The notes: generated by a model from the sequence alone, not told the origin. Shown: positions 11,439-24,453, counted from the stretch's first letter. The stretch: DNA of 64,000 nucleotides from Artemisia argyi (GCA_030686995.1 CM060684.1:13625897-13689896), one strand, 5' to 3'. A program made the numbers and translations.

Positions 11439-12116
11439 TAGGGGTGTTCAAAAAATCCGAGAAACCGACGAACCGAGCCGATCCGCTCAATCCGAAACCG
11501 AAAAAAACCGATAACCGAAGAAACCGAAACCGAGAAAACCCGAAACCGGGCCCGCTTACCACGGTTCGGTTTCGGGTTTTACTTTTAGTTATCCGCGGTT
11601 ACCCGAACCGAACCGTGTATAGTATACATGTAGGTTTCAACAAACCATTCATAAAAACGTACAAGTATTAACAATATTTCTGTACTACTTTTATCATATA
11701 ACGCATTTTTACTTAACTAATGTAATCATTTATTAGCATCCATGAATTTCATAGGATCAAAGTGATCATAACCCTAGACGTCAGATAAATAGTATTAGTT
11801 ATTTTGTTACATATGATAATTTGAATGTTTTTATTGTGACGAAACAACTTTACAATGGCTATAATCTCTTCAACGTTATCTAATTTTACAATTACGTTCT
11901 AATTTTGGTTATTGTTCATCTTATTTGATTCGATTAACTTTTCAAAATGGTTAACCGTGACCCAAACTGCGAGTAACCGCTCATTTCGGGTACCCGCATG
12001 TCTGGTTACCCGCCTAGTACGGTTCGGTTTTGGATAGTAAAATGAACTACCCGCCCCGCGATGGATAGTTAAAATCTTTAACCGAACCGAGCCGAACCGC
12101 CCCATAAACACCCCTA
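11439..12116. mobile_element. non-autonomous hAT-like element (678 bp) with CCGAACCGA repeats
   Basis: The ends TAGGGGTGTT and AACACCCCTA are perfect 10-bp inverted repeats. The flanks GTTGTAAC (11431-11438 and 12117-12124) are a perfect 8-bp TSD. The subterminal regions carry repeated AACCGA-type words. It shares its terminal sequence with the element at 10116 but differs in the internal repeat word. Confidence 0.85.
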
Positions 12117-12124
12117 GTTGTAAC

Positions 12125-13499
12125 TGATATAATAGGGACTTTTTAGTGATTGTCTGTGTCATCAATTTAAGCCTCCAAAAGCAAGACATCTCCATCACGA
12201 ATTGATGTGGCAAGTATTTGATTATCAGACTATATATGTAATATATTTACCCTGAATTGCAGCAGCGTTTCCAGAAGCTCTTATGCTTTACTAACAATAG
12301 GCATCTTCGTTGTCATGCTTGGCTGAGACAATCAAATAAAGAAACCAAGAAGCAATGGTAGATACCAAGTACAACCGATGAACACATATATGTACCTCTG
12401 CATAGTAATTGTAGCCGAGAAGCTTAACCTTTTCCAATCTAAGTTTCAAACTTTGTTCAATAACTGGAGTATTGTCTAATTCTCCGCTAGAAGCACGACT
12501 TATATAAGTACGATGGATTTCTTCATGCAAAGCTCAATTCTTAGCTTGTTATAAAATTTGAAACATCCAATGTAATAATCCATGACCCATTTTGAGCAGT
12601 GGCATTTTGATGACCCTGGATTCAGATATGTACAACAAAATAAGAAATAGTGGAATATCCATGTCTTGAATCTATAAAGGAAACTAATAGTAATCAAAAT
12701 AAGCAAACGAATAATAAGCATACAAAACGAAGTGTTATTAGAACGTTATATGTGGCTGTTTGTGCAGAGAAGCCAAGAGATGTGGCCAACAATCCTTCGA
12801 TTTCTTTTTTTATCGGTTATTAGTTTTTCAAACTTCTTAGTGGCATCCAAAACATTCTCGTAAAATTTCGAGAAGTTTTGTCAACTCCTGCAGTTTAACT
12901 CATAATAATTGCCATAATAGCTAGCGACCTTTATTAAACGAAACATAGGTGACATTCCATTATTGTCTCTCAGTTTTGGATATAATAAAGGATAACTATA
13001 AAGGAAGGAGAACGTCAATATGACCACCCACTCTGCTTGTAGGCTACTTCCCTTATAACCCACCTAATATTTTCTTCGATACATGTCTCTAAAAAGAACT
13101 TTAGATGTTCATTCATAAGTGTAAGTCATGAGTTGTCACCCATGCCTATAACCAAGACGAAAACATGTTAATAACTACAACACATAAACATAATGCAAGT
13201 TGTTGTCCTATTTGCATAGCCGTGGCAAAATGCCTAGTTCACATAGCAAGGTAGTAAGTTCTAATCCGAATTTTTTTATGTAGTTAGCTATCTAATCCGA
13301 ATTTTTTTATGTAGTTAGCTAAATCATTAAACATGAGTTCTGTAAAATTCTAAATTCATTGGACAAAGGGTGTTATCATAGTCTCTTTTTTCACAAAACA
13401 TGTAAACATAATGCAAGTTGATGTCCTGTTTGCACAGCCATGGCAAAATGCTCATTCACATAGAAAACTAATGAGTTTTAACACAATATTTTTTGTCTA
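12125..13499. other. intergenic; short local duplications
   Basis: No gene is recognised. A 31-bp unit beginning CTAATCCGAA is present twice in tandem (13261-13321). A segment of about 65 bp at 13181-13246 recurs at 13401-13463 with about 90% identity. The left part may be continuing Helitron-associated sequence displaced by the two hAT insertions. Confidence 0.45.
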
Positions 13500-13729
13500 T
13501 ATAACTATTTGTCTATATTTATTCGTTATCCTTGGATATAATTGATTGTGTAGCAATTATATTTAGTTATTTACAAAAGAAGTGATCATGTTTCCTTGCT
13601 AGAATTTAATTGTCGAATACACATGATACAGTTTCCATGTTTATCTTATGAACAACATCACATGTATGTATATTTGGCCTAATAATGTGCATGTTGGCTT
13701 ATACGATAATTAGATCATTTATTCTACAA
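13500..13729 (+). repeat. 230-bp direct repeat, copy 2
   Basis: Near-identical to 8221-8450. Here the sequence continues smoothly into TTATAAAAAACAC, so this copy looks like the uninterrupted site and copy 1 the one bordered by the Helitron end. Confidence 0.9.
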
Positions 13730-14416
13730 TTATAAAAAACACATTTAATGAACTCATATATTTAGTTACAATAAAAAGGTTTATAAACCTAGACATTTTC
13801 CGTTCCATGTCATTATAAAGCTCCATCCAGTATGGTGACTCAATTTATAAACTTTTTGCTATTTATCAGTACTATATCCTCCAAATTATCTTCCTACTCC
13901 ATATAAAAATTGACAAGTGTAATCCATTATCTATCTCTTTTGATCACTCTCATTGATTTTAACTCTTGTCATCAAACTAAATATAGAAGGGTAAATAGAA
14001 ACATGTAGTAGGGATATTAATCATTTTCCTCTTTATAAAACCCCTTTTTTTTTATGGATCAGCGGAATTTTATAAAAAACTAGCAAAAGCTAGAAAAGAT
14101 TACATAGAGGCAATAGAAACTAAAGGATTTGAATCCAACCTACCCAAATAAATTTAAACTTAGGGCTTCAACTAAATACAAAACTCTTATTATGGATGTC
14201 GGAACTGCTTCTAATTTATATAAGCTGAAAGTAAGAAAAGCAAGCAATCACAAACACCCATACTTATATATGTGTAACAATAGCTAAGTATTTGTGAACA
14301 CGTTACTTTTTCCTTTTAATATATAATTACTAAGTTCTCATCAATTTTGATTCATTTTCATTTTTTGAATCCCTACTATTAATTGGCTTTTCAATAACAA
14401 CAAGCTCGAAAATTAA
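13730..14416 (+). repeat. host segment family, member A (left half)
   Basis: This segment is closely similar to 33455-33985: ATATATTTAGTTACAATAAA..., then the CTCATCAATTTTGATTC and CAACAAGCTCGAA parts. It stops abruptly at 14416, where the Harbinger element begins. Its continuation is found at 28223. It carries a small retroposon at 14042-14177 that member C lacks. Confidence 0.8.
14042..14177 (-). mobile_element. short poly-A retroposon (136 bp), 5'-truncated LINE or SINE
   Basis: Member C of the segment family lacks this stretch. It is flanked by ATAAAAC (14035-14041) and ACAAAAC (14178-14184), and it has a T run at its left end, meaning a poly-A tail on the minus strand. These are the marks of target-primed retroposition. 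Confidence 0.55.
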
Positions 14417-14594
14417 GACTAGAAGGCAAAGGTGTGAGAATGCATTTGGTGACTTCCAATTCACGCGACATCACCTTGTCCAATGTACCACTTCATGCGC
14501 GAGTTGCAAGATTCGAGGGAAACTAATGTGACCGGTTCACCTAGTTTGATTTGCAATTATCGTGGGCTCCATAATGGAAAATATCCGTTGCATG

Positions 14595-14645
<51 letters not shown>

Positions 14646-16132
14646 GTGACACACTACCCCATATTTTTTTATTTATAAATACCTCAAAACTTTAACAATT
14701 TTATATACAACTTCTCATATCTCATTCAAAAAACATATATTGAATTCCGAGAATTCTGATTATGTTCACCGATTCAGAAGAAGAACAAGAAATTGGAAGT
14801 CGGAACATGAATTTTATTGCAAGAGCGCTGTCGTTTATTAAAGATAGACGAGAACCAAATCGCCCGGTGATAAACGCATTAACCGAGACCATTATGGTGC
14901 GCATGACCGTTTAGTCGAAGCTTATTTTTCTGAGAACCCCACTATACGATGAATATAGGTTCCGGAAAAGGTTCCGAATGAGTCGCAATCTTTTCAACTG
15001 GATAGTTCGGGAGGTAACTATTCATTGTCCATTTTTTGGTGGTAATATTGATTGTACCGGAAAAGAAGACATTTCAGCGTTGATAAAGTGCACCTCCGCA
15101 ATTCGTCAATTGGCATATGGCACGGTTCCTGATGCTTTAGGGAAATATCTGCAGATAGTGACAAAACTTCTCGTCGATCTCTTGATTATTTTTGTAATTC
15201 TGTTATGGAAAGTTTTGGTCCAGAGTATTTAAGGAAACCCACTATGACTGATGTCGTAAAGCTTTATCAACATCACGAAGAAACGCACGGGTTTCTGGGG
15301 ATCATAGGAAGCCTTGAATGTATAGATTGGGAGTGGTTTGGTTGTCCGAATGGACACAAAGGGCAATATGTCGAACGTGATCATGGTCTGAATCCGTTCA
15401 TTTTGCTAGAAGTTGTTGCGTCTCAAGACTTATTATGGCACGCTTTCTTTGGTGTTTCTGGGTCGAACAACGAAATCAACGTTCTTGATCAATCCCCTTT
15501 ATTTAACGATCTTAAACAAGGAATAGCACCGGAGATTCCATTTGTTGCTAACGGGGTAACTTACCTATTTGGTTACTATCTTGTTGACGAAATATATCTG
15601 GAATTGGCAACACTCATTGAAACGATTCCCGAACCATCAGATGATGACCACAAGAGAATGAGGTATAAGAAAATGCAGAAATTGGCAAGGAAAGATGTGG
15701 AGCGAGCGTTTGGTGTTCTGAAGAAGAAATGGGCGATACTTGCCAATCCCGCAAAAGCACTGAAAAAAGATAGAATAATGAAAACGATGTATACATTCAT
15801 CATGTTACATAATATGGTTAAAAAACGATATCTCCCAAATGGTACCCGGATAAAGGACATCAACCGAAGGACCTCATACGATCCGATGAACAAATACGAA
15901 AAATGATGAGGTACATCAGATCACATCAAGCGCATCAAAACCTTCATGCCGATTTGGTCGAACACTTGTCTTGTAATATGAAATTTCAGTTTAAATGTTA
16001 GATTTTAAATATTCGAAGTCTATGTAATGTTTTTAATTTATGAATAAAAGTTTCTATTTCGTATGTTTACGTTTTTAACTTTGAACGTTTACGTTTTTAT
16101 ATTTTTATGTTTACGTTTTTAATTTTGTAAGT
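14417..16132 (+). mobile_element. PIF/Harbinger transposon, left part
   Basis: The left edge is inferred from the interruption of the host segment after ATTAA (14412-14416; TAA is the usual PIF target). It contains a degenerate DDE transposase (14763-16001). The right terminus is not visible: it was lost when the nested SIRE element and its far flank were deleted to 28222. A TAA microsatellite lies at 14597-14645. The Myb-like second ORF of autonomous PIF elements is not seen. Confidence 0.7.
14763..16001 (+). pseudogene. PIF/Harbinger (HARBI1-like, DDE_Tnp_4) transposase
   Basis: Recognisable segments in order: RDHYGAHDRLVEAYFSENP, YDEYRFRKRFRMSR, IRQLAYGTVPDALGKYLQ, SRRSLDYFCNSVMESFGPE, the first catalytic region GSLECIDWEW, then GSNNEINVLDQSPLF, YYLVDEIYLE and RKDVERAFGVLKKKW. 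The family normally has aspartate in the second site (GSNND); here it is glutamate. Frameshifts are needed near 14915-14960 (before YDEYRF), near 15145-15175 (between the two long open parts, 14978-15232 and 15205-15906) and near 15890. The final frame ends HADLVEHLSCNMKF with TAG at 15999-16001. The family cuts and pastes DNA at 3-bp TWA targets. This copy is inactive. Confidence 0.9.
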
Positions 16133-17230
16133 TGTTAATGCAAATATCGCCTAAAAACGTTATTTATAGTTTACGATCTTTGCTAAGTTTTGTTAACGAC
16201 AAAATGTAAACTTTAGTTTCTAAGAAAATCATAATCTTAGTTTTAAAGACTTGCATAACTAGACATTTACTACATTTTACATTTCATAAAACACAACACT
16301 TTTTATTTCTTAAAATAGAAATATCACATCACATTTATGGCAAGTTTTGTCAATATACATTTATGGAAAGAAAGTGTGTTTGACTGACCATATGTTTGCT
16401 TGCACAAGTTTTGTGTTTGACTAGGTGTAATGAGATGTGACATTGTTTGGTTTGCAAGATTTATTGCAAAACCAACTGCAAGCCTGGCCGAACCCTGGGG
16501 GTACACAGGCGGAACCCATCTGAGGGTTCCGCCATATCCGCCAGACCTGCAGAAGGTTTTGCTATAAATACTAAGCCACAAGTTTGATTTTTGGCTAATC
16601 ACTCTACATCATATTTTCACACATTCATTAATTCTTTCATCTAACCCTTTAACATCTCATATGTGAAGTTTCTTTTTGTAGCAAAGAAGTTCACGAGTTC
16701 ATAAAAAGTTACAAGTATTCAACACAACGTTGCATGACTTGTTAGCTTAGCATTGTGTAGACTTGTGTAGTTTACACTTCATTTGATTGTGTATTTTCAG
16801 TAGTGATCGGTTAGTATTTTAGTCCTCAAAATACAAAGTGTGACGGGAGTTGTTGTACCCTTGTAAAAGAACTAACGGGAGTGGTTGTACCCTTGTAAAA
16901 GAACTCGACATCTAGCTTAGTATCGGTAAACGTGTATAAGCGACGTGTAAGGTTTTCTCCGCCGGTGAAAGGAGCTTGTTGACTAGTGAAAGAAACTCTC
17001 GAGTTGGATACTCGGGGCGTGGACGTAGGGCAAGGAAAAAGAGTCCTTGTAGCCGAACCACGATAAATACTCGTGTTGTGGTTTGATCGTTTCTTTTTTT
17101 ATACTTGCATGTTATATATATTGTGTTTGTGTATATATCTTTGATCAAAATGGAAAGTTTCAAAAGATAACTAAACAATTTAAAAAGATTTTAAACGGTA
17201 AACTATTCAACCCCCTTCTAGTTTTCCACA
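16133..17230 (+). repeat. SIRE 5' LTR (1098 bp)
   Basis: It starts TGTTAATGCAAATATC and ends TTTTCCACA directly before the primer site. The first 205 bp recur at 28018-28222. It holds one copy of the GGCGGAACC palindrome module (16485-16553). A TATAAATA-like box lies at 16564-16570 just downstream of it, so the module would lie in U3 upstream of the promoter. Confidence 0.9.
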
Positions 17231-17250
17231 ATTGGCATCAAGAGCTATGT
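17231..17250 (+). other. primer-binding site of the SIRE element
   Basis: ATTGGCATCAAGAGCTATG directly follows the LTR. Copia elements of this group use the initiator-Met tRNA 3' end (TGGTATCAGAGC-type site), and this matches apart from one inserted A and one substitution. The Athila solo LTR inserted a few bases downstream. Confidence 0.75.
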
Positions 17251-17253
17251 TAC

Positions 17254-18663
17254 TGATGCGTGGGGATTGCACCAGGCTTTACCTCTCAAGGGATCTTGAG
17301 AAGCTTACAACCCCCACCAGGCAGTGTACCTGATCGTTGTAGTATAGTATAGTGACAAGTACCGGGGGATTGATCGTTCAGCTAGGAATAGTGTCGCTAG
17401 GATTAGAAAACCTAAATACTAGATCTAGAGATGAGGGATGATTCTTTTTGTATTTTTATATTTTTTTTAGAAAGCAAATTAAAATCTCGGGTTTGAAGGA
17501 TTTGGGCGGAATTTGTTGCTAGTCAACTAACCCAATACTAAAGATGCAATCAAAATAGAATACTAAAAATAAAAATAAACTATATTAAACTAAGGTTGTG
17601 AGCAATATGTGGAAAAAATGTGTTTACTTAGATTTCACTACTCCCTAGATATCTTTTACACGTTAATTACTTGTTATAGTTGCGTGGATGACGGATTGTA
17701 TTCCTTAATACCATTCATGGGGTGGCGTACTTACTTCCCCAATCCTATGAGTGCCTACTTCACTCCTATGTCGAGCCTGCAAGAAGCTCCTAACATGGGA
17801 TCATTAGAATTTACTCATGCATTAAATACAACCAATAAAACCTAGTACACATTAGTTCATGTTTCCTAAGACGTTCAAGCATGTTACCATTTGGAGATCT
17901 GCCAGTTTTCTTAAGCCTAACATTGAAATCATTCATCCAATACAACCATAAACAAGTAATCAACACATAATCAACATCTAGGTTTCATTAGATCTAAGCA
18001 AACACAAGATAAATCTAGCCTAGCATGTTGAAATCAAGACAAGCACAAGAGATAGACAACCAACACATAGACATATTGATTGAATTAAGAGAAAACTTAT
18101 CTCAATAACACATGTAAGGATTCAAGGGTTGAAAACCCTTGAAAAGCTGTAAAATTCGTACAAGGTTCGGCCCTAGGGTTTCTCCACACAAGTTCCTCTT
18201 AATGAATGAAAATTAGAAAACTATATATAGATATTAGGAGGTGACGGCGTCAAGAACAAAGGTGTGACGCCGTCCACTCGCCGCCAAATAAATCTTCGAA
18301 CTGCCTTGATCTACATCTGACGCCGTCATGTAGTCCTCTTTTGCAGGCCGTCACACATTTAACTCTTGACGCTCTACTTGTGACGCCTTCATGTTTGTAC
18401 TGGGTCGTCATGGTATTTACTCTTGACGCCGTCAGGATTGTCCTCTTGACGCCGTCATACACTGTTTCCAGCATAGAAAATTAAGTCTTTGGCGTTTTTT
18501 TCACTTTTATGCTCTAAAAATGTCCGAATTGCTTCCTTTTCCAGATTTCACTCCCAAAGTACCTAAAATCACAAAAGGAACGATTTAGGGCAATATTTGA
18601 TCAAATAAATTCAATTCCGGGCTTAAATGACCCCCTAAAAACGGATCATTTTTCCCCTCATCA
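17254..18663 (-). repeat. solo LTR of an Athila-type gypsy element (1410 bp)
   Basis: It begins TGATGCGTGGGGATTG and ends CCCCTCATCA, and matches the LTRs at 49328-50771 and 58790-60233 along its length. GTTAC flanks it on both sides (17249-17253, 18664-18668), a perfect 5-bp TSD. No internal region remains, so it arose by LTR-LTR recombination. The minus strand is assigned from the orientation of the complete element. TATA box at 18221-18230. It inserted in the leader of the SIRE element and separates its primer site from gag. Confidence 0.95.
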
Positions 18664-18700
18664 GTTACTCAAGCTTTTAAAATATATTGGATTTTAAAAC

Positions 18701-20281
18701 TTGAAACGATCCATGGATTTTGAAAATTATAAAGAAGTGCAATCTATGCAAAGATCAACACTTTTTGAAGCAAATGGTTTTATATATTGGAAAAATCGTT
18801 TTGAAACTTACGTGAAATCTAAGGATATAGATTTATGGTATATAATCATTGATGGTGATAATATAACTACTAATATTAAAGATGATGATCAAAAGAAATT
18901 GAATGCTAAAAATAATGAAGCTAAAATAATGTTTTACAATGCTTTGCCTAAGAAAGAATATGAAAGAGTCTTTATGTGTAAAACCGCCAAAGATATAGTC
19001 ACTCATCAAGGAAACTCACAAGTTAAGGATAACAAAATTGATCTTCTTGTTCAACAATATGAACAATTTGTTATTACCGAAGATGAGATTATTGATAATG
19101 CATTTGCTAGGTTTAACACTATTATTACTTCACTTAAAGCACTTGATGAATCTTTTTGTAGTAAGAATTTTGTCAGGAAATTCCTTAGAGCACTCCATCC
19201 GAAGTGGAGAGCAAAAGTGACGGCAATTGAAGAATCCAAGGATCTTTCAAGCATGTCACTTGACGAACTAATTAGAAACCTTAAAGTTCATGAAATGGTA
19301 ATGGAAAAGGATTCGGAATTAGTTAGAGGCAAGAAAGAAAAAGTCAAGTCCATTGCCTTGAAAGCTAGAGTCCAATCAAGTGATGATGAAGAATCTACTT
19401 CGGATAGTGATGATGAGGAATATGCTAAGGCCGTAAGAGACTTCAAGAAGTTCTTTCGTAGACGAGGGAAGTTTGTAAGGCAACCTAAAGATGACAAGAA
19501 AACCTTCTGAAAAGATCGTGATGATAGGAAAGGAAAGGGTGAAAGGAAATGCTATAGGTGTGGAGACACAAGTCATCTAGTAGGAGAATGTCCAAAACCA
19601 CCCAAGAGCAAGCCTCAACAAGCGTTTGTGGGTGGTGCTTGGAGTGACTATGAAGGAGATGACGATGAGCCAAAGAATGATGATATTGCTCTCATGGCTC
19701 ATGACTCAAATGAGGTACTCTTCGACTCATCTTACTCCTCTATTGATGATGACACCATACAAAAAGAATATAACAAACTTTGTGAATTGAGCTTGAAAAT
19801 CATAAACAAAAATAAGTTTTTGAAAACTAAAAAGGAGTTTTTAGAAAATGAAGTTTATGAGCTAAAAGAAAAAGCTAAGAGATTAGAAAAGAGTAAAGGT
19901 ATTGACACATCTTGCAAATCATGTGAAGAGCTTAAACTCAAAATTGAGAAACTTAAAATTACTCAAAATGATCTAATACAACAAACCACAAAGTTTAAGA
20001 AGTTCGATAAGAGCATTTCTTGTGCGGATGAAATTATGAAACTTCAAAAGTCACCCTTTGATAAAACAGGACTAGGTTTCATGAAATTAGAAACTTCAAA
20101 GGATCAAACAAAACAAGAAAACAATGCACAAGAAACTAACAAAACTGCTACAGCAGCCCGCGGAACAGACGGAACCCAATTCAGGGTTCCGCCCGTTGAA
20201 CCCAAAGGTTCTGCCAAGTCTGCTGCAACAGTAACACCATCCACATCGGATCGTTCAAACTTTGTTAAAGTTACATATTAA
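18701..20281 (+). pseudogene. gag: SIRE gag (UBN2-type) with one in-frame stop
   Basis: The capsid part shows [19 protein letters not shown], then LDLWYII-type and [16 protein letters not shown] segments and [13 protein letters not shown], typical of plant copia gag (UBN2/DUF4219). An acidic linker ([15 protein letters not shown]) follows, then a basic stretch, a TGA at 19508-19510, and in the same frame the zinc knuckle CYRCGDTSHLVGEC near 19550-19590. A long Lys/Glu/Leu coiled-coil-like tail comes next. Near the end the frame translates one copy of the GGCGGAACC module (about 20149-20229). It ends at TAA 20279-20281. Apart from the TGA the frame is open throughout. Confidence 0.9.
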
Positions 20282-20590
20282 AATGGAACAAAACCTGCCT
20301 TTAAAACTGGAGTAGGACTTAGTAAAAATGAATTTAGAGCTAAGACTACTTAACCAAGACCTAAGACTCCAATTCCCAAACGCCTCTTTCCAAAGAGCAA
20401 CTTCAACACACGACCAAACTACCAACATGTATGGAACCAAAACACTCCTGGACATTACCAAGCTCCAAATTACATGTCATGGAACCCTTATGTTCTACTT
20501 TCATACTTGGAACAAGTTAATGGTATGCTTAACCAAAATGGACCCATGAGAAATTGGGGACCAAATGTTTGAGTGTTTTTCGTAAAATAG

Positions 20591-23500
20591 GTGTGCCTCA
20601 AAGTTTGTTTGGAACCGGATGAATGGATTAAAGATAGCGGTTGTTCATGGCACATGACGGGTAACAAAAGCCTCTTCACTACTTATCACAAATGTGATGG
20701 AGGTAATGTTACGTTTGGTAGTAAAGCTAAGAGCAAAATCATCGGAAAAGGTACAATCTCTCATGACTCCCTTTTTATAGATGATGTAGCTCATGTTAAT
20801 AACTTAGGTTTTAATCTCCTTAGTATTAGTCAACTTTGTCGTAATAAGTATAATGTCCTTTTTAGTGAAAACGGAAGTAAAATACTTAAAGATGGTATAA
20901 CCATAGCCAAAGGTGTTCTTAAGAACAACGTATACGTCATGAAGATGGATCCAACATCTAGAGACAAACTTTGTCTTACTTCATTAGATGAATCTTCAAC
21001 TTTATGGCATAGACGTTTAGGACACGCTAACATGAGACTAATTCAAAACCACTCCTCCAAAGACTTAGTTCGAAACCTACCTAAGTTGAAATATGACCAA
21101 CACTTTTGTGATGCTTGCAAAGTCGGTAAATAAGTCCATAGTAGCCATAAGGCTAAAAACTTGGTTTCTACATCTAGGTGTCTAGAACTTTTGCATATGG
21201 ATTTATTTGGTCCATCCACTATACAAAGTTATGGAGGTAACTTCTACACTTTGGTCATAGTCGATGATTCCTCAAGATATACTTGGACAAAATTTTTGAA
21301 AAGTAAAAATGAAGCTTTTCATAAATTTGAGATTTTAAGTAAGAAAATTCAAAATCAAGTAGGGTCTAATATTGTGTCTATTAGAACGGATCACGGTCGT
21401 GAATTTGATAATGAATTTCAATTTGGAAAATTTTGTGATATTAATGGTATTACTCATAACTTTTCGGCTCCACGTGCCCCTCAATCTAATGGTGTAGTAG
21501 AACGTAAAAACCGGACGTTACAAGAGATGAGTAGAACAATGCTTAATGAACAAACATTCCACAAAAATTTCGGTGTAGTGCCGTTGACACATCAACGTAC
21601 ATTTTAAATCGAGTCTTAATTAGACCATTTTTGAAGAAAACTCCTTATGAACTATATAAAGGTAAAAAGCCTACATTAGGATACTTTAGAGTGTTTGGAA
21701 GTAAATGCTTCATTCTTAACACCAAGGATTATCTCACCAAATTTGACCCAAAGTCTTATGAATGTGTATTTCTTGGATATTCACAAAATAGTAAAGCTTA
21801 CATTGTTTTGAACAAAGAAACCTTAAGAGTCGAGGAATCGTTGAACATAACATTTGACGAGAGTCCACCTCCTTCTAAGACATCACCTTTGGTAGATGAT
21901 GACTTAGTTGAAAGCCAAGCAATAGAAAGTCAAGAGATCTTAGGTAATGACAAGGAAGATGAACTATTAAACAAAGAACTTGTCAATGTCAAAGAATCTA
22001 AAAGTCATCCATTAGATAGTGTTATAGGCAACATTAACGAAAGAACACTAAGATCAAAAGTTCAAAATGAAAGCAACTACTTTTGTTTCGTGTCAACCAT
22101 TGAACCAAAAAACATTAATGAAGCCATTAAGGATGATCTTGGGTAATTGCAATGCAAGAAGAGTTAAACTAATTTGTTAGGAATGATGTATGGACATTAG
22201 TTCCTCAACCAAAGAGTCAAACGATAATTGGAACAAAATGGGTCTTTCGTAACAAAATGGATGAAAATGGAATTGTGTCTAGAAACAAAGCAAGGCTAGT
22301 TGCACAAGGATATAATCAACAAGAAGGCATTGAATACGATGAAACTTTTGCTCCGGTTGCTAGGCTCGAGTCAATTAGAATCTTACTTGCATATGCATGT
22401 GCACACAATTTTAAACTCTTTCAAATGGACGTCAAAAGTGCATTTCTAAACGGAGTCATAAATGAAGAAGTGTATGTTGCTCAACTACCGGGCTTCATCG
22501 ATTTTGAAAAACCAAATCATGTCTACAAACTTAAAAAGGCTCTTTACGGACTTAAGCAAGCTCCAAAAGCATGGTATGATCGACTTAAAACCTTCCTAGT
22601 TGACCATAAGTATACCATGGGCTTAGTTGATAAGACTCTCTTCACTAAGAAGAAAGATTCACATATTATCATAGTCCAAATCTATGTTGATGACATTATA
22701 TTCGGATCAACTTGTCAAGAATTATGTATGGATTTCTCAAAAATCATGCATGACGAGTTTGAAATGAGTATGATGGGAGAACTCAACTTTTTCCTATGAC
22801 TCCAAATTAAACAACTAGAAGATGGTATCTTCTTTAACCAATCTAAATATATTAAGGACATGCTTAAGAAATTTGGATTAGAAGATTCGAAGCCAATCAA
22901 AACACCCATGTCCACGGAAACTAAACTCACCAAGGATGAAGAAAGTGAATCCGTAGATAGCACTAAATATATAGGTATGATTGGAAGTCTAACGGCTAGT
23001 AGACCCGACATTATGTTTAGTGTTTGTTTATGTGCTCGTTTTCAAGAAGATCCTAAGACAACTCATCTCGAAGCCGTTAAAAGGATTTTTAGGTATATTA
23101 AGGGCACTACACATTTAGGTTTATGGTATCCCAAAGGAACGGGAATAGACACCATAGTGTATGCCGACTCGGATCATGCCAGTGACTATGTTGATAGAAA
23201 AAGCACAAGTGGTATTTGCACTTTTGTTGGACATTGTCTCACCTCATGGTTCTCTAAGAAGCAAACGGCTCTTGCTATCTCAACAACGGAAGTCGAGTAC
23301 GTTTCGGCCAGAAAGGCGTGTCAACAAGCTCTTTGGATGAAGCCAGCTCTTGTCGACTACGGAATTCAACTAAACGACATTACCATTCTTTATGATAACA
23401 AAGGAGCTATTGATCTTAGCAAAAACCCGGTTCAACATGCTCGTACCAAACATATTGAAATCCGTCATCATTTCCTTCGTGACAACGTTCAAAAAGGAAA

Positions 23501-23621
23501 TATATCAATTGAGAAAGTTTATTCCGAAGACAACATAGCCAACATTCTCACAAAACCCCCTAAACGTGAACCTTTTAACCTTCTTAGGCTAGGCTTAGGA
23601 CTCATGGAACCTACGTTGTAA
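20591..23621 (+). pseudogene. pol: SIRE pol: protease, integrase, RT, RNase H
   Basis: Protease DSGCSWHMTG near 20630. Integrase finger ending HFCDACKVGK, then a TAA (21131-21133), DLFGPS, IRTDHGREF and [10 protein letters not shown] frameshift near 21575-21590 precedes the NRVLIRPFLKKTPYELY segment. Another shift at about 22140 and a TAA at about 22167-22169 lie at the start of RT. The RT core is open and carries YVDDIIFGS. A TGA at 22797-22799 replaces a glycine codon of the family, and RNase H (YADSDHASD, STTEVEYVS, DNKGAIDL) runs in the same frame to TAA at 23619-23621. The gag-pol junction 20282-20590 is also degraded. All domains are complete in content, so it was once autonomous. Confidence 0.9.
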
Positions 23622-24453
23622 TTCTAGACATTAGACAAAAATCACAAAAATCAAAACAAATCCATAACTCTTTTTCTCAGCAGGGTCGGCGGAACCCTTA
23701 GCCACAACGGACGGAACCTAAGTTTTGGTTCCGCCGTATCCGCCGACCTGCAGAATCATTTTTTTGTTTTGTTTATATTAAACCAAACACCCATTATCTC
23801 ATACCACCACTTCCAAACTGCTACTATTTACTTTACCATACATCCATACCTGTGATTTCCTGGTCTTCCTTTCACTCACATTGCAAATCAATCATCCTTG
23901 TAAGTATTCTAACCTTGATTACAATCCTGATCTGAGTATAGGAATTCTATTTTTTGCACAAAAACAAAAACTTGGGGTTATGCATTAACTTGAGAAACTC
24001 ATGCATGAAATTAGGTGTTTAACAAAACTAATCATGTTCCCCATAGTTAGGATTGCATTCTTACTAAGTGTAAACATGTTTGCTAAAACACCCCATGTCA
24101 AATTCTTCCAAAAATTTCTCACAAATAGGACAAATATTTTTTCATCTCACATTGAGAATACAAAATCAAAACGTTATGTTTAAAACATCACTTGCATAAT
24201 GTCTCTTGAATGCTAAAGGGAATACATAACCAATATGTATTTTTGGGTACATTCAAACGAAGCTACATTGAACTAGGAGCGCTTGGGTTATCTTTTGTTT
24301 TATAACAAAACTTGCATTATAAAACGTTTTTGAAGCATCAAAATGGGTCAAGATAACCGCACCTCCACATTGTTATCATATAGGCACTCACTAGAACAAC
24401 CACATTATAATAGTCGTTTACTTAGACTAAAATGTGAAATTTTGTTTTTCTAG
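23622..24453. other. SIRE spacer after pol, with a GGCGGAACC module
   Basis: No ORF. The module lies at 23680-23755 and ends in CTGCAG. A T-rich tract followed by TTTTTCTAG just before 24454 resembles a splice acceptor in front of the next ORF. Confidence 0.6.

Noticed and set aside
17334..17390. tRNA-Asp gene inside the LTR
   Set aside because: Only the 5' part of tRNA-Asp is matched; the anticodon arm, T arm and 3' acceptor strand are absent. It is treated as part of U5.
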